DNA of 64,000 bases, from the NCBI GenBank assembly GCA_947492175.1, contig CANLMQ010000017.1, positions 62,001 through 126,000 of the forward strand. Direction: 5' to 3'. This DNA comes from an uncultured Draconibacterium sp. GTDB lineage: Bacteria > Bacteroidota > Bacteroidia > Bacteroidales > Prolixibacteraceae. The position numbers were made by a program, and so were the translations under genes. Positions 44,882-53,967 of this stretch are shown here, piece by piece. How positions within the stretch are numbered: the stretch's first letter is position 1; every line of letters begins with the position of its first letter. The notes beneath the pieces were generated by a model that did not search any database, was not told the origin of the DNA, and worked only from the letters and a program-made list of their open reading frames with translations.

Positions 44882-47752
44882 CTAAATTCCCAACTCTTCC
44901 TTCAAGAATTTAGCCGTATGCGATTTTTTATTCAAAGCAATCTCTTCCGGGGTGCCGGTACAAAGAATCTTTCCACCGTGCTTTCCTCCTTCCGGACCAA
45001 CATCAATAATGTGGTCGGCAACCTTTATTACATCCAGGTTGTGTTCAATTACAATAACAGTATTTCCTTTATCAACCAGTTTATTCAGGACTTCCAGCAA
45101 CACACGTACATCTTCAAAATGCAAACCGGTAGTTGGTTCATCCAGAATATACAAGGTTTTGCCGGTATCGCGTTTTGCCAGTTCCGATGCCAGTTTTACA
45201 CGTTGCGACTCACCCCCGGAAAGTGTTGTTGATGACTGCCCCAACGTAATGTACCCTAAACCAACATCCTGTAAAGTCTTCAGTTTATTGGCTATCGACG
45301 GAATATGTTCGAAAAATTCTACACCTGTGTTTATGGTCATATCCAACACATCGCTGATTGATTTTCCTTTGTAACGCACCTCCAAAGTTTCGCGGTTGTA
45401 CCTTTTTCCGTTGCATTTGTCGCAGTGTACATACACATCGGGTAAAAAGTTCATTTCAATAAGTTTCAATCCGCCACCCTGACACTCTTCGCAGCGGCCA
45501 CCTTTTACGTTAAACGAAAACCTCCCCGGTTTGTACCCCCTTATTTTTGCCTCGGGCAACTGGGTAAACAAACTTCTTATATCGGAAAAAACATTGGTGT
45601 AAGTAACTGGATTCGAACGCGGTGTGCGGCCAATAGGCGACTGGTCTACGCGGATGACTTTGTCGATGTATTCCAATCCTTCCACCTTTTTATATGGCAG
45701 GGGATCTTTTACCGATTTATAAAAATGCTGGCTTAAAATGGGTTGTAATGTTTCGTTAATCAATGTGGATTTTCCACTGCCTGAGACACCTGTTACACAG
45801 ATTAATTTTCCGAGCGGAATTTCAACCGTCACATTATTGAGATTATTTCCGGTGCAGCCTGAAATTTTCAGGATATCCGATTTGCCATTTCTTCGTTTTT
45901 CAGGGACCTCAATTTGTTTTCGGTTATTCAGATAATCAGCAGTCAGAGTATTTGCTTCTAACACATCTTTAGGTAAACCGGCAGCCACTACTTCTCCACC
46001 ATGTCGCCCGGCATGTGGCCCCATGTCAATCAGATGGTCAGCCGCTAACATGGTGTCTTTGTCGTGTTCCACCACAATTACTGAGTTACCCGAATCGCGG
46101 AGTTGCTCCAATGCCTGAATCAGTTTCAGATTATCGCGATGATGTAATCCAATACTTGGCTCATCAAGAATATATAACACATTTACCAATTGCGATCCAA
46201 TTTGGGTTGCCAACCTGATCCGCTGCGACTCCCCTCCCGAAAGACTTTGAGCAGTCCGATCCAGAGCCAGGTAGTTTAAGCCCACTCCCAACATAAAACC
46301 AAGCCTGTCACGAATTTCTTTAATTACTTCGGTACCGATTTTTCGCTGGCGGTCGGTAATACGTTCCTCTAATCCATCGAGCCACACACCCAGCTCATCC
46401 AAATCCATCCCGGAGAGTTCCGAAATATTCTTTCCATCAATTTTAAAATGCAGCGATTCTTTTTTCAAACGCATTCCGTTGCACTCAGGACATTCAATTT
46501 TTTTCACAAACTGGTTGGCCCATTTCTGTGCAGTTTTCGAAGTATTTTCTTCGCGCTGACTGTCTATGTATTTTATCACCCCTTCGTAGGTCATCATGTA
46601 ATTCATGCTGTTACCTAATGGTGTATTCTTTAGCTGAATGCGTTCGTTGGTTCCAAACAATACCTCATTCAAACCATCTTCCGGAATATCTTTTACCGGT
46701 GTTTTTAATGTAAATCCATGTTTTTCGCCAAGTGCTTCAATTTGCCAGAAAATCAAAGAATTTTTATATGCACCAAGTGGAGCAATTCCGCCTTTCGATA
46801 TGCTTTTTTCTTTGTCGGGCATAATTTTGTCCATGTCGATTTCGGTAATACGCCCCAAACCATTACACTTTGGACAAGCCCCTTGTGGTGAATTAAACGA
46901 AAAATTGTGCGGAGCTGGTTCGTTGTAAGAAATTCCCGTGGTAGGACACATCAGCAAACGGCTGTAATATTTTGCCTCATCGGTATCATGATCGAGAATC
47001 ATCAGAATTCCGTGCCCATGTTTCATTGCGGTTTGTACACTTTCTTTCAGGCGTTTTGTCCCGGCTTCATCCACCACCAGCTTATCAACCAATATTTCGA
47101 TAAAGTGATTTTTGTAACGATCCACTTTATGATTATGCATCAGCTCAGTCAGTTTACCATCGATTCGCGCCGTTAAAAAACCTTTGCGCCGAATCTGCTC
47201 AAACAGTTCCCGGTAATGTCCTTTCCGGCCTTTTACTACCGGTGCCAGAATATTTATACGTTTGCCTGCAAAGTCAGTTTTTATCAGATTGATGATTTTT
47301 TCCTCGGTGTACTTTACCATTTTTTCGCCGGTATTGTACGAAAAAGCTTCTCCGGCACGGGCATATAACAAACGCAGGAAATCGTAAATCTCGGTAACCG
47401 TCCCCACTGTTGAACGGGGATTTCGGGTGGTAACCTTTTGTTCGATGGAAATAACCGGACTTAAACCAGTGATTTTATCCACATCGGGGCGCTCCATATT
47501 ACCCAGAAAAGACCGCGCATAGGCAGAAAAAGTTTCGACATACCGACGCTGCCCCTCCGCATAAATTGTATCGAAAGCCAGCGATGATTTCCCGCTGCCA
47601 CTCAAACCGGTAATTACCGTGAGTTTGTTACGCGGAATTGTAACATCAATATTTTTTAAATTATGAACACGAGCCCCCTGAACAATAATTGTTTCTTCCG
47701 ATTCAATTTGTTCTTCCGCATGTTCGGTATTTTGTATGTCTTTTATTGCCAT
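44882..47752 (-). CDS. uvrA: Excinuclease ABC subunit A
   Basis: Damage-recognition ATPase of nucleotide excision repair. The 956-residue protein has two ABC modules: Walker A TGLSGSGKSSLAFDT and VSGSGKSTLINETL, signature motifs LSGGESQRIRLA and LSGGESQRVKLA, and Walker B LYILDEPSIGLH and LYILDEPTTGLH. Zinc sites occur in CPKCNGLGR with CPECNGMR, and in the C-terminal CEECQGGG with CDKCNGKRYN. Complete and of normal length. No uvrB or uvrC is adjacent. Confidence 0.98.
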   Translation of the reverse strand: MAIKDIQNTEHAEEQIESEETIIVQGARVHNLKNIDVTIPRNKLTVITGLSGSGKSSLAFDTIYAEGQRRYVETFSAYARSFLGNMERPDVDKITGLSPVISIEQKVTTRNPRSTVGTVTEIYDFLRLLYARAGEAFSYNTGEKMVKYTEEKIINLIKTDFAGKRINILAPVVKGRKGHYRELFEQIRRKGFLTARIDGKLTELMHNHKVDRYKNHFIEILVDKLVVDEAGTKRLKESVQTAMKHGHGILMILDHDTDEAKYYSRLLMCPTTGISYNEPAPHNFSFNSPQGACPKCNGLGRITEIDMDKIMPDKEKSISKGGIAPLGAYKNSLIFWQIEALGEKHGFTLKTPVKDIPEDGLNEVLFGTNERIQLKNTPLGNSMNYMMTYEGVIKYIDSQREENTSKTAQKWANQFVKKIECPECNGMRLKKESLHFKIDGKNISELSGMDLDELGVWLDGLEERITDRQRKIGTEVIKEIRDRLGFMLGVGLNYLALDRTAQSLSGGESQRIRLATQIGSQLVNVLYILDEPSIGLHHRDNLKLIQALEQLRDSGNSVIVVEHDKDTMLAADHLIDMGPHAGRHGGEVVAAGLPKDVLEANTLTADYLNNRKQIEVPEKRRNGKSDILKISGCTGNNLNNVTVEIPLGKLICVTGVSGSGKSTLINETLQPILSQHFYKSVKDPLPYKKVEGLEYIDKVIRVDQSPIGRTPRSNPVTYTNVFSDIRSLFTQLPEAKIRGYKPGRFSFNVKGGRCEECQGGGLKLIEMNFLPDVYVHCDKCNGKRYNRETLEVRYKGKSISDVLDMTINTGVEFFEHIPSIANKLKTLQDVGLGYITLGQSSTTLSGGESQRVKLASELAKRDTGKTLYILDEPTTGLHFEDVRVLLEVLNKLVDKGNTVIVIEHNLDVIKVADHIIDVGPEGGKHGGKILCTGTPEEIALNKKSHTAKFLKEELGI

Positions 47753-47848
47753 GTGCTAAATCTATCCTTTTCTGTAGTTCTTCCAAGTACCAATAGAGCT
47801 ATCAAAAAGTCCACTCTATTTTATTGTTAAGAAGACAAATAATATGTA

Positions 47849-48763
47849 TTATAACTGCGGAATTTTAACCCAGTACCGTTTTTTCCCTGAGTAGGTTAAT
47901 TCATTCTCCCGCAGCCAGGGATTAAAATCTTTCAATACTTTATAACTGATACCCTGCTTTTTTGCGAAGTCGGAAAAGCTGGATACTGATCCTGTTATTT
48001 CAACTTCTTTTGTTGGGATGATTGGATATTTTTCATCGTCTGAAATATAGAAATTATATTTCTCCGGATTTTCCAAAATCAGTTTCAAAGCTACAATCCG
48101 ATATACATAACGCGCAGTTTCCGTGGTGATGAGCAAGTCGTAATAATCTTCTTCTTCCTGCCGGTCAATTTGTCTCTTAATTCCTGTCATGCCCCTGTTA
48201 TATGCCGCAGCAACCAGGGTCCAGCTTCCAAACTTTTCGTAAGCATCTTTTAAGTATGAACAGGCCACTTTGGTAGCTTTCTCAATGTGATAACGTTCAT
48301 CTACTTCTTTGTTAATTTCCAATCCGTAATCGGTAGCAGTGCCTTGCATTAATTGCCAGAAACCAACCGCACGTGCCGGAGAAACAGCACGCGGGTTAAA
48401 ACCACTTTCAGCTACGGCCAGGTATTTGAAATCTTCGGGAATACCATTCTCTTTTAAAATTGGCTCAATTATGGGGAAATACCTTGGAGCCATTTTAATG
48501 TACCGAATGGTTTGAGAATGGAAATAAGCATTGGAGAGCAATTCTCTGTCGAGCGCTTCTTTTACATAAAATCTGTCGAGCGGCATGGATTCGCCTGCAA
48601 AACTTACTTTTTCAGGAAGTGCAATCGACTCAAACCGGGTTTGTTTTTCTACTACCACTTTGGGATCGACAGGCCGTGCCGATCCCAAAATCATCACCAA
48701 CACTACAACATTTGCTGCAACCAATACCGGCAACAAAATGTTCCTCCACTTTTTATTCTTCAT
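47849..48763 (-). CDS. Membrane-anchored lytic transglycosylase (MltD/SLT-like)
   Basis: Cleaves peptidoglycan glycan strands. The 304-residue protein has an N-terminal membrane anchor or signal (ILLPVLVAANVVVLVMILG), then an SLT domain at about 95-225: YLAVAESGFNPRAVSPARAV with the catalytic Glu, GFWQLMQGTATDYGL, and AAAYNRG. The C-terminal part ends with a LysM-like segment (FSDFAKKQGISYKVLKDFNP). Single gene, likely periplasmic. Confidence 0.92.
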   Translation of the reverse strand: MKNKKWRNILLPVLVAANVVVLVMILGSARPVDPKVVVEKQTRFESIALPEKVSFAGESMPLDRFYVKEALDRELLSNAYFHSQTIRYIKMAPRYFPIIEPILKENGIPEDFKYLAVAESGFNPRAVSPARAVGFWQLMQGTATDYGLEINKEVDERYHIEKATKVACSYLKDAYEKFGSWTLVAAAYNRGMTGIKRQIDRQEEEDYYDLLITTETARYVYRIVALKLILENPEKYNFYISDDEKYPIIPTKEVEITGSVSSFSDFAKKQGISYKVLKDFNPWLRENELTYSGKKRYWVKIPQL

Positions 48764-48904
48764 CAGTATTCTTCTCCATAATTTAGGGTAACTACCCTGA
48801 TTTTCTTCCTGTTTTATCCACTCTGCTAAAGAGCAGAAATGAAAAAATTAGCAAACCGTAAAAATACATTTTTTGACCAGACTATATACTGGATAACAAC
48901 GAAA

Positions 48905-48929
48905 AAGGCCCGGTAGTTTACCGAGCCTT
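48905..48929 (-). terminator. Terminator of the LVIVD-lipoprotein operon
   Basis: AAGGCCCGGTA at 48905-48915 pairs with TACCGAGCCTT at 48919-48929 with one mismatch and a 3-nt loop; on the minus strand T-rich sequence (CTTTTTC) follows. It lies 90 nt past the stop codon of the LVIVD gene. The rest of 48764-49018 shows nothing else. Confidence 0.65.
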
Positions 48930-49018
48930 AAAATAGATTGGTTAGAAAATTCGAGATCAGAAGTAAAAATGCCATACCCCCGAAAAACCGGGAGCATGAC
49001 ATAAATTCTGAAAATAGT

Positions 49019-50299
49019 TTAATCCTCTTTCAGAACCGGAATAAAACTGACCTCGTGAATGTTTTGAAGATCGGAATAATCGTACTGGTAAAATCCATCT
49101 TCTCCAATCATAAACAAATAATTGTTCTGCGGAATTACATCGTATGCATTTATATTGGGGAAGCTGGAAATAAGATGATCATCAATCTGTGTTTTATCAC
49201 TTACATCGTAAATTTTAAGGCCTGCCTCACCATCGCATACAAACAAGGTTTCATCGTCGATACCCAATCCGTAAGGGCCATGCAAAGGATACGATCCAAC
49301 CAGGGTATTATCGGCATAATTATCAGCCAGCTGAAGTACATCCAACCGGTTGACCGTGCTGCCACAATCGTTTCCTCCCCGCAAAGTCACATAGGCGTAA
49401 CCATCGGCCACAACCACCGGGTCGCAGCTGGTTACATGCCAAAAATCGCTTACATAAGTGGGAACTGTGGGTACTTCGAGACTAAAAATTCGCATCCCCG
49501 ACCGTGTTCCAAAAAACATATGATCGTCGTAAATAAACATGGTTTCCACATCCCATCCAACATTTTGTTTTCCAATATCTTTGGGATTTTCTTCATTTTT
49601 TACATCCAAAATATGCAGTGTCGACATATCAACAGCATATAAATAGTCGTCGTACAAACCAAAACGTGCCATGGAACCACCTACTCCAAAAGTTGATCCC
49701 TGCCCGGAAGTTCCTGCATTTGTTGCCATATCTGCCATGGCATAATCGTATTTCGCTCTGAAATAATACGGATAATAGTGATACTCCATTTCCTGTCGAA
49801 CTTTGGTTATCTCCCACTCTACAACCACTCCTTTTTCTTCATCAACGTCTGCAATACGGTATTCGTTATCAGTTTGCGGAAGGGTGTAAGGCAGGATCTC
49901 TTCCACACGGCTAACTTCTACGGGCTGATTAATATTACTAATATCAATTGCCACCAAATCGATGTAACTATCGGCATACAATATGTTATTTTTAATGGCA
50001 ATATCAACATTCCCCGGAATTTCAATAAAACCAATATTGGCTGGATTTTCGGGATTGCTATTATCAATTACATGCACTCCTTTAAATTCTTCGTTCACAA
50101 AAATATAACCATCTTTAAAATAAATTTTACCAGGATTAACAAGATCCCTGGCATCGGTTAGCTTAACTGCCGAACGCAAATCTTCATAAGAAAGGTAAAC
50201 AGGTTTGTTGGCTGTAAATTCTTCGGTGTACTCATCCATACACGCGTTAAAACTAATTAGTAGAAGGGTAATAGCCACTATATTTTTTAGAGTCTTCAT
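49019..50299 (-). CDS. LVIVD-repeat surface lipoprotein
   Basis: Protein of 426 residues with a lipoprotein signal (IVAITLLLISFNACMDEY, lipid on Cys20). It contains LVIVD-type beta-propeller repeats: GVHVIDNSNPENPANIGFIE, LVAIDISNINQPVEVSRVEE, LHILDVKNEENPKDIG, LKIYDVSDKTQIDDHLIS. These form a propeller at the cell surface whose ligand is unknown. It is encoded 18 nt downstream of a barrel-type outer-membrane protein gene, so the two probably work as a pair in the outer membrane. Confidence 0.88.
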   Translation of the reverse strand: MKTLKNIVAITLLLISFNACMDEYTEEFTANKPVYLSYEDLRSAVKLTDARDLVNPGKIYFKDGYIFVNEEFKGVHVIDNSNPENPANIGFIEIPGNVDIAIKNNILYADSYIDLVAIDISNINQPVEVSRVEEILPYTLPQTDNEYRIADVDEEKGVVVEWEITKVRQEMEYHYYPYYFRAKYDYAMADMATNAGTSGQGSTFGVGGSMARFGLYDDYLYAVDMSTLHILDVKNEENPKDIGKQNVGWDVETMFIYDDHMFFGTRSGMRIFSLEVPTVPTYVSDFWHVTSCDPVVVADGYAYVTLRGGNDCGSTVNRLDVLQLADNYADNTLVGSYPLHGPYGLGIDDETLFVCDGEAGLKIYDVSDKTQIDDHLISSFPNINAYDVIPQNNYLFMIGEDGFYQYDYSDLQNIHEVSFIPVLKED

Positions 50300-50317
50300 T
50301 TGCTTTGGTTTTTTGTG

Positions 50318-51082
50318 TTAAAAGATGAGTCCGATTTTAATACTTAAACGATTGTAGTCGATATCGAGCGAGTAATCGTTTTCTCCATTGTAATTAAGGC
50401 GATGAAACTGGTATCCTACAGCAAAGTTCACTCCAAGGCCACTGGCAACCATTTGTTGATATCCGATCCCCGGATTAATCAGAAATCCCCCTTTCGTATC
50501 GTACCCTTCCTGAACAAACTCTCCCGGCCAGTAAGAACTGGACCAAACCGGATAAACATCGTAATAAATGGCATTTGACTCTTCCAACGGAAGCTGGTAC
50601 CCCGCTTTTAGAAATAAATATGGAGTAGAATTACTCTCCTTCATTTTATATTCAAAATTGGCGAAAACCGGCAAATAAGATTCATTAAAGAACTCAATTC
50701 CCAAACCTAATCCCACCGACATTTTAGTATCTAATCGGTAATTGGCAGAAGCTGTAATGCTAAACGGTGCCGATTGGCTATTTTCTGCATTGCCGGCCAA
50801 AACGCCCAACTCGGTTCGGAAGAAAAATTTCGAATCAGCAAAATTCATATCTGTCTCGTTTGGAAGATGGGAACGTTTGGAAGATATGTTGTCAATTTCA
50901 CCGGAATCAAAAATCCAGATATTCCCTGAAGATTCGACACGTACCTTTTGTTTATTTTCCAGGTAACTGTATTTGCCCTTAATTATTGAACCGTTTTTTA
51001 AGTAGACATAACCTTTTTCGTGCTGGGCAAAAACGGGAAAAGCCAGAACTGCGGCCAGTAATAACAAACAGAGTTTTTTCAT
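50318..51082 (-). CDS. Outer-membrane beta-barrel protein, unknown function
   Basis: Protein of 254 residues with signal peptide (LLLLAAVLAFPVFAQ). Residues 25-65 (YVYLKNGSIIKGKYSYLENK then KVRVESSGNIWIFDSGEIDN) resemble the short N-terminal domain that often precedes small Bacteroidota barrels. The remainder alternates strands (SVGLGLGIEFF, FAVGYQFHRLNY) and ends with IKIGLIF, a terminal aromatic residue typical of barrel insertion. Operon with the LVIVD lipoprotein gene, 18 nt apart. Confidence 0.8.
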   Translation of the reverse strand: MKKLCLLLLAAVLAFPVFAQHEKGYVYLKNGSIIKGKYSYLENKQKVRVESSGNIWIFDSGEIDNISSKRSHLPNETDMNFADSKFFFRTELGVLAGNAENSQSAPFSITASANYRLDTKMSVGLGLGIEFFNESYLPVFANFEYKMKESNSTPYLFLKAGYQLPLEESNAIYYDVYPVWSSSYWPGEFVQEGYDTKGGFLINPGIGYQQMVASGLGVNFAVGYQFHRLNYNGENDYSLDIDYNRLSIKIGLIF

Positions 51083-51485
51083 TGTAGTTGAATCATTTAG
51101 TTTTGTATATGCGCTTTATTTGGTTTTATAATGTTTATTGGTAGATGTAGAATATTGGAAAAAGGTTGCGCTGGAATTTAAAATACATCAAATCTGTATT
51201 TAACATTATATACTGCTTGGCTCTAAACTCAGAATCTTTTATTTATCTGCCTCCATGAATTCAGATATTTTGCTTTTAGCGACATTTGCTATTAACAAAC
51301 CAGTCAAAACCCCGTTAACTTTCTCATACTAAAACAATAACCCATTCCATTTTTCAAGAATAAATGGTTACTTTTTTTCAACTTTTAGTATATATATATG
51401 GTTGGACGCTGATAATGTAACTTTCTTGACATTTTTAAAATCGCCGATGGTGAAAGTGTTTTGTTCTGATTTTAAACTGAGTTGT
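51083..51485. other. Intergenic region upstream of the LVIVD operon
   Basis: About 400 nt of AT-rich sequence, including a TATATATATA-type run near 51390. No gene, hairpin or repeat of note was found. It must hold the minus-strand promoter of the barrel/LVIVD operon. Confidence 0.4.
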
Positions 51486-51857
51486 ATGAAAACATTTGCA
51501 AAATTAGTACATGAAACATACGTATCGTATCTACCCACCGCCTTTCCTGCACATTATTACGGTATGCCAAATGGCAAGATATATGTAGTTTTTTCTCGTT
51601 TTTACAAAACCGATTATGGCAAAACCGGGTTGGAATTTGTATTTGCAGAACATAAAGATTTTATGTTTGACTACGAAACCGAAACTATATTCCCCTCCAG
51701 TAATACCAATAAACAAACATCTGTTTTTGCAGAGCAGGTAGACCATCCGCATTGCAGGTATAATATTTTCTCGGTAAGCAGGGAACTTAATTCTTATGGC
51801 GAAGCACGCCTGTTTCTTAATCATGAAGCACTAAAAATGAGAAATTTGGTATCTTAA
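51486..51857 (+). CDS. Hypothetical protein (123 aa)
   Basis: I use ATG at 51486 (MKTFAKLVHETYV); the frame is open 28 codons upstream. The product shows no signal or membrane segment and no known motif; YYGMPNGKIYVVFSRF and TGLEFVFAEHKDFMFDYE look like strands of a small folded protein. The gene is isolated, with about 290 nt of empty sequence after it. A chance frame cannot be excluded. Confidence 0.45.
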   Translation: MKTFAKLVHETYVSYLPTAFPAHYYGMPNGKIYVVFSRFYKTDYGKTGLEFVFAEHKDFMFDYETETIFPSSNTNKQTSVFAEQVDHPHCRYNIFSVSRELNSYGEARLFLNHEALKMRNLVS

Positions 51858-52146
51858 CGAAAATGAATCGACTCTTACTCCTCCAAACACCTAGATATAA
51901 TTCAGTAAATCAGAACATTACTTTCAGCAATAATTCTATCCATTCTGCTATACATTTATATAGTTTTGAAGTGTGTTTTTAGAAGCATAGGGAAGGGAAC
52001 GAAAATGCAAGTTGAGAATACTTGTCGACGGGCAAGTAAGGGGATTTCAAAATCGGATAATTACATAAAGATAAAACGACAATGTAATGCTTTAACTTAG
52101 GAAGGAGATTACAAGAGAAGATTACATCGTTGCTATAAAACAAACA

Positions 52147-52356
52147 ATGTCAGGGAAAATGAAAAGAGTTTCGGTTAATATAAAAAAAGAAATTGCGTTT
52201 ATGGATATGGTAGACACAGCGTTCATAAACAATCAAGGCAATGCTGTATCCATATATAGAGATAATGAAATGATCGGAGAAATTCTATTTGTTGAATTAT
52301 TTGAGGCTGTTAGCTTAAAAGATTTGTTTTCACAAAGAATTTTTAGCCGTAATTAA
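52147..52356 (+). CDS. Small hypothetical protein (69 aa)
   Basis: Short protein with basic N-terminal part (KMKRVSVNIKKEIAFMD) and a hydrophobic C-terminal helix (ILFVELFEAVSLKDLFSQ). AGGAAGGAG-like sequence lies about 45 nt before the start. I do not recognise it. The following imperfect hairpin could be its terminator. Confidence 0.4.
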   Translation: MSGKMKRVSVNIKKEIAFMDMVDTAFINNQGNAVSIYRDNEMIGEILFVELFEAVSLKDLFSQRIFSRN

Positions 52357-52376
52357 AAATAATTAGGAAATAAAAA

Positions 52377-52439
52377 ATCTGTATTTATCTGTATTCTTTG
52401 TGGTGTATTTTCCCACATATTTCACAGATAAACACAGAT
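52377..52439. repeat. Imperfect inverted repeat built from ACAGAT words
   Basis: ATCTGTATTTATCTGT at 52377-52392 pairs with ACAGATAAACACAGAT at 52424-52439 with one mismatch. It lies between the small hypothetical gene and the convergent uxaA and may act as a terminator. The word family also occurs at 27057-27083. Confidence 0.5.
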
Positions 52440-52455
52440 ATATGTTATTTTAAAA

Positions 52456-53943
52456 CTAAAGTGTTACTCCGGTTTTAAATATGGCTATTTCTTTAAAGCC
52501 ACTTTTTTCGTGGTTTAACTGTTTACCTCCCGCCACATCAATAATAAACTCAATAAACTCTTCGAGCAGCTCTTCCATTGTTTTACCTTCGAGCAGAGCT
52601 CCGGCATTAAAATCAATCCAGTTTTTCTTTTTGTTGAACAAATCCGAGTTGGTCGAAATTTTCATGGTAGGAACAAAACTGCCGAATGGCGTACCACGTC
52701 CCGTTGTAAACAGCACCATCTGGCAGCCACTAAATCCCAGTGCCGATGCCGCCACCAAATCGTTTCCGGGAGAAGAGAGCAGGTTCAATCCTTTCTTTTT
52801 AATGGGTTCAGCGTAACGCAATACATCAACAACTGTTGCCACTCCCCCTTTTTGCGTACATCCCAGCGATTTATCTTCGAGTGTTGAAATACCTCCTTTT
52901 TTATTTCCCGGTGAAGGATTTTCATAAACCGGCAGGTTGTGTTGTAAATAGTAGTCCTTAAAATCGTTGATCAGGCTAACCGTTTTATCGAACACCTCTT
53001 TGCTTTCGGCACGTTCCATCAACAAGGTTTCGGCGCCAAACATTTCGGGAACTTCGGTAAGGATAGTAGTACCGCCCTGTGCCACCAGAAAATCGGAAAA
53101 TACACCCACCAGCGGATTGGCTGTAATACCTGAAAAACCATCGGAGCCACCACATTTTAAGCCGATATTCAGCTCTGATACAGGCATCGGCTCCCGTTGG
53201 TCGTTACGCATAACCTCGTAAATCTCTTTTATAATATCCAGGCCGGTTTCTATTTCATCTTCCACGTCCTGTGCTACCAAAAAGCGTACACGGGTTTCAT
53301 CAAAATCACCAATAAAGGTTTTTAACTGGTCAACCTGGTTGTTTTCGCACCCGAGTCCCAATACCAGAACACCACCTGCGTTGGGATGATTAATAACATC
53401 AGCCAATGCTTTTTGGGTATTAACATGATCGTCGCCCAACTGCGAGCAGCCATAACTGTGTTTAAACACTTCAACTGCGTCAATATTTTCGGGATTCACC
53501 TCAGACTTAAACAAATCGATTATTTGTTGTGCCTGCCCGTTTACACAGCCAACGGTTGGAACAATCCAAAGTTCGTTTCGGATTCCCACTTTACCACTGG
53601 CCCGCCTGTATCCCTGGAAAGTCAGATCGCGTTTTCCGTGGGTCAATTCGTTCAGCTTTTGATTAAACGAATAATTGATGGTTCCCAAAAGGTTGGTTTT
53701 TATGTTTTGAACGTGAATGTGTTCGCCAGCTGAAATTGCAGCCGTAGCATGCCCGATGGGCGCACCATATTTTACGATGTTTTCGTTTTCGCCAATAGAA
53801 ACCAAGGCTATTTTATGCCCTTTCGGAACATCGTTTACAATCTTCAGTTCCGCCCTGTCGACAGAAATTGTTTCGCCTGCCGAAAAATCTTTTAAGGCGA
53901 TAACCACATTATCGGCCGGATTTATTTTTATAAAGTCTGCCAT
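52456..53943 (-). CDS. uxaA: Altronate dehydratase
   Basis: Dehydrates D-altronate to 2-keto-3-deoxygluconate in galacturonate catabolism. The 495-residue protein has an N-terminal SAF domain (about 1-90) and the dehydratase domain with SYGCSQLGDDHVNTQKAL, GLGCENNQVDQ, GLKCGGSDGFSGITANPLVG and the C-terminal TGRGTPFGSFVPTMKISTN. Cysteines for the iron cofactor are kept. It follows the reductase gene after 24 nt, completing the uxaB-uxaA pair. Confidence 0.95.
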   Translation of the reverse strand: MADFIKINPADNVVIALKDFSAGETISVDRAELKIVNDVPKGHKIALVSIGENENIVKYGAPIGHATAAISAGEHIHVQNIKTNLLGTINYSFNQKLNELTHGKRDLTFQGYRRASGKVGIRNELWIVPTVGCVNGQAQQIIDLFKSEVNPENIDAVEVFKHSYGCSQLGDDHVNTQKALADVINHPNAGGVLVLGLGCENNQVDQLKTFIGDFDETRVRFLVAQDVEDEIETGLDIIKEIYEVMRNDQREPMPVSELNIGLKCGGSDGFSGITANPLVGVFSDFLVAQGGTTILTEVPEMFGAETLLMERAESKEVFDKTVSLINDFKDYYLQHNLPVYENPSPGNKKGGISTLEDKSLGCTQKGGVATVVDVLRYAEPIKKKGLNLLSSPGNDLVAASALGFSGCQMVLFTTGRGTPFGSFVPTMKISTNSDLFNKKKNWIDFNAGALLEGKTMEELLEEFIEFIIDVAGGKQLNHEKSGFKEIAIFKTGVTL

Positions 53944-53967
53944 CGTTTGTGTTTCTGATGTTCCTGA

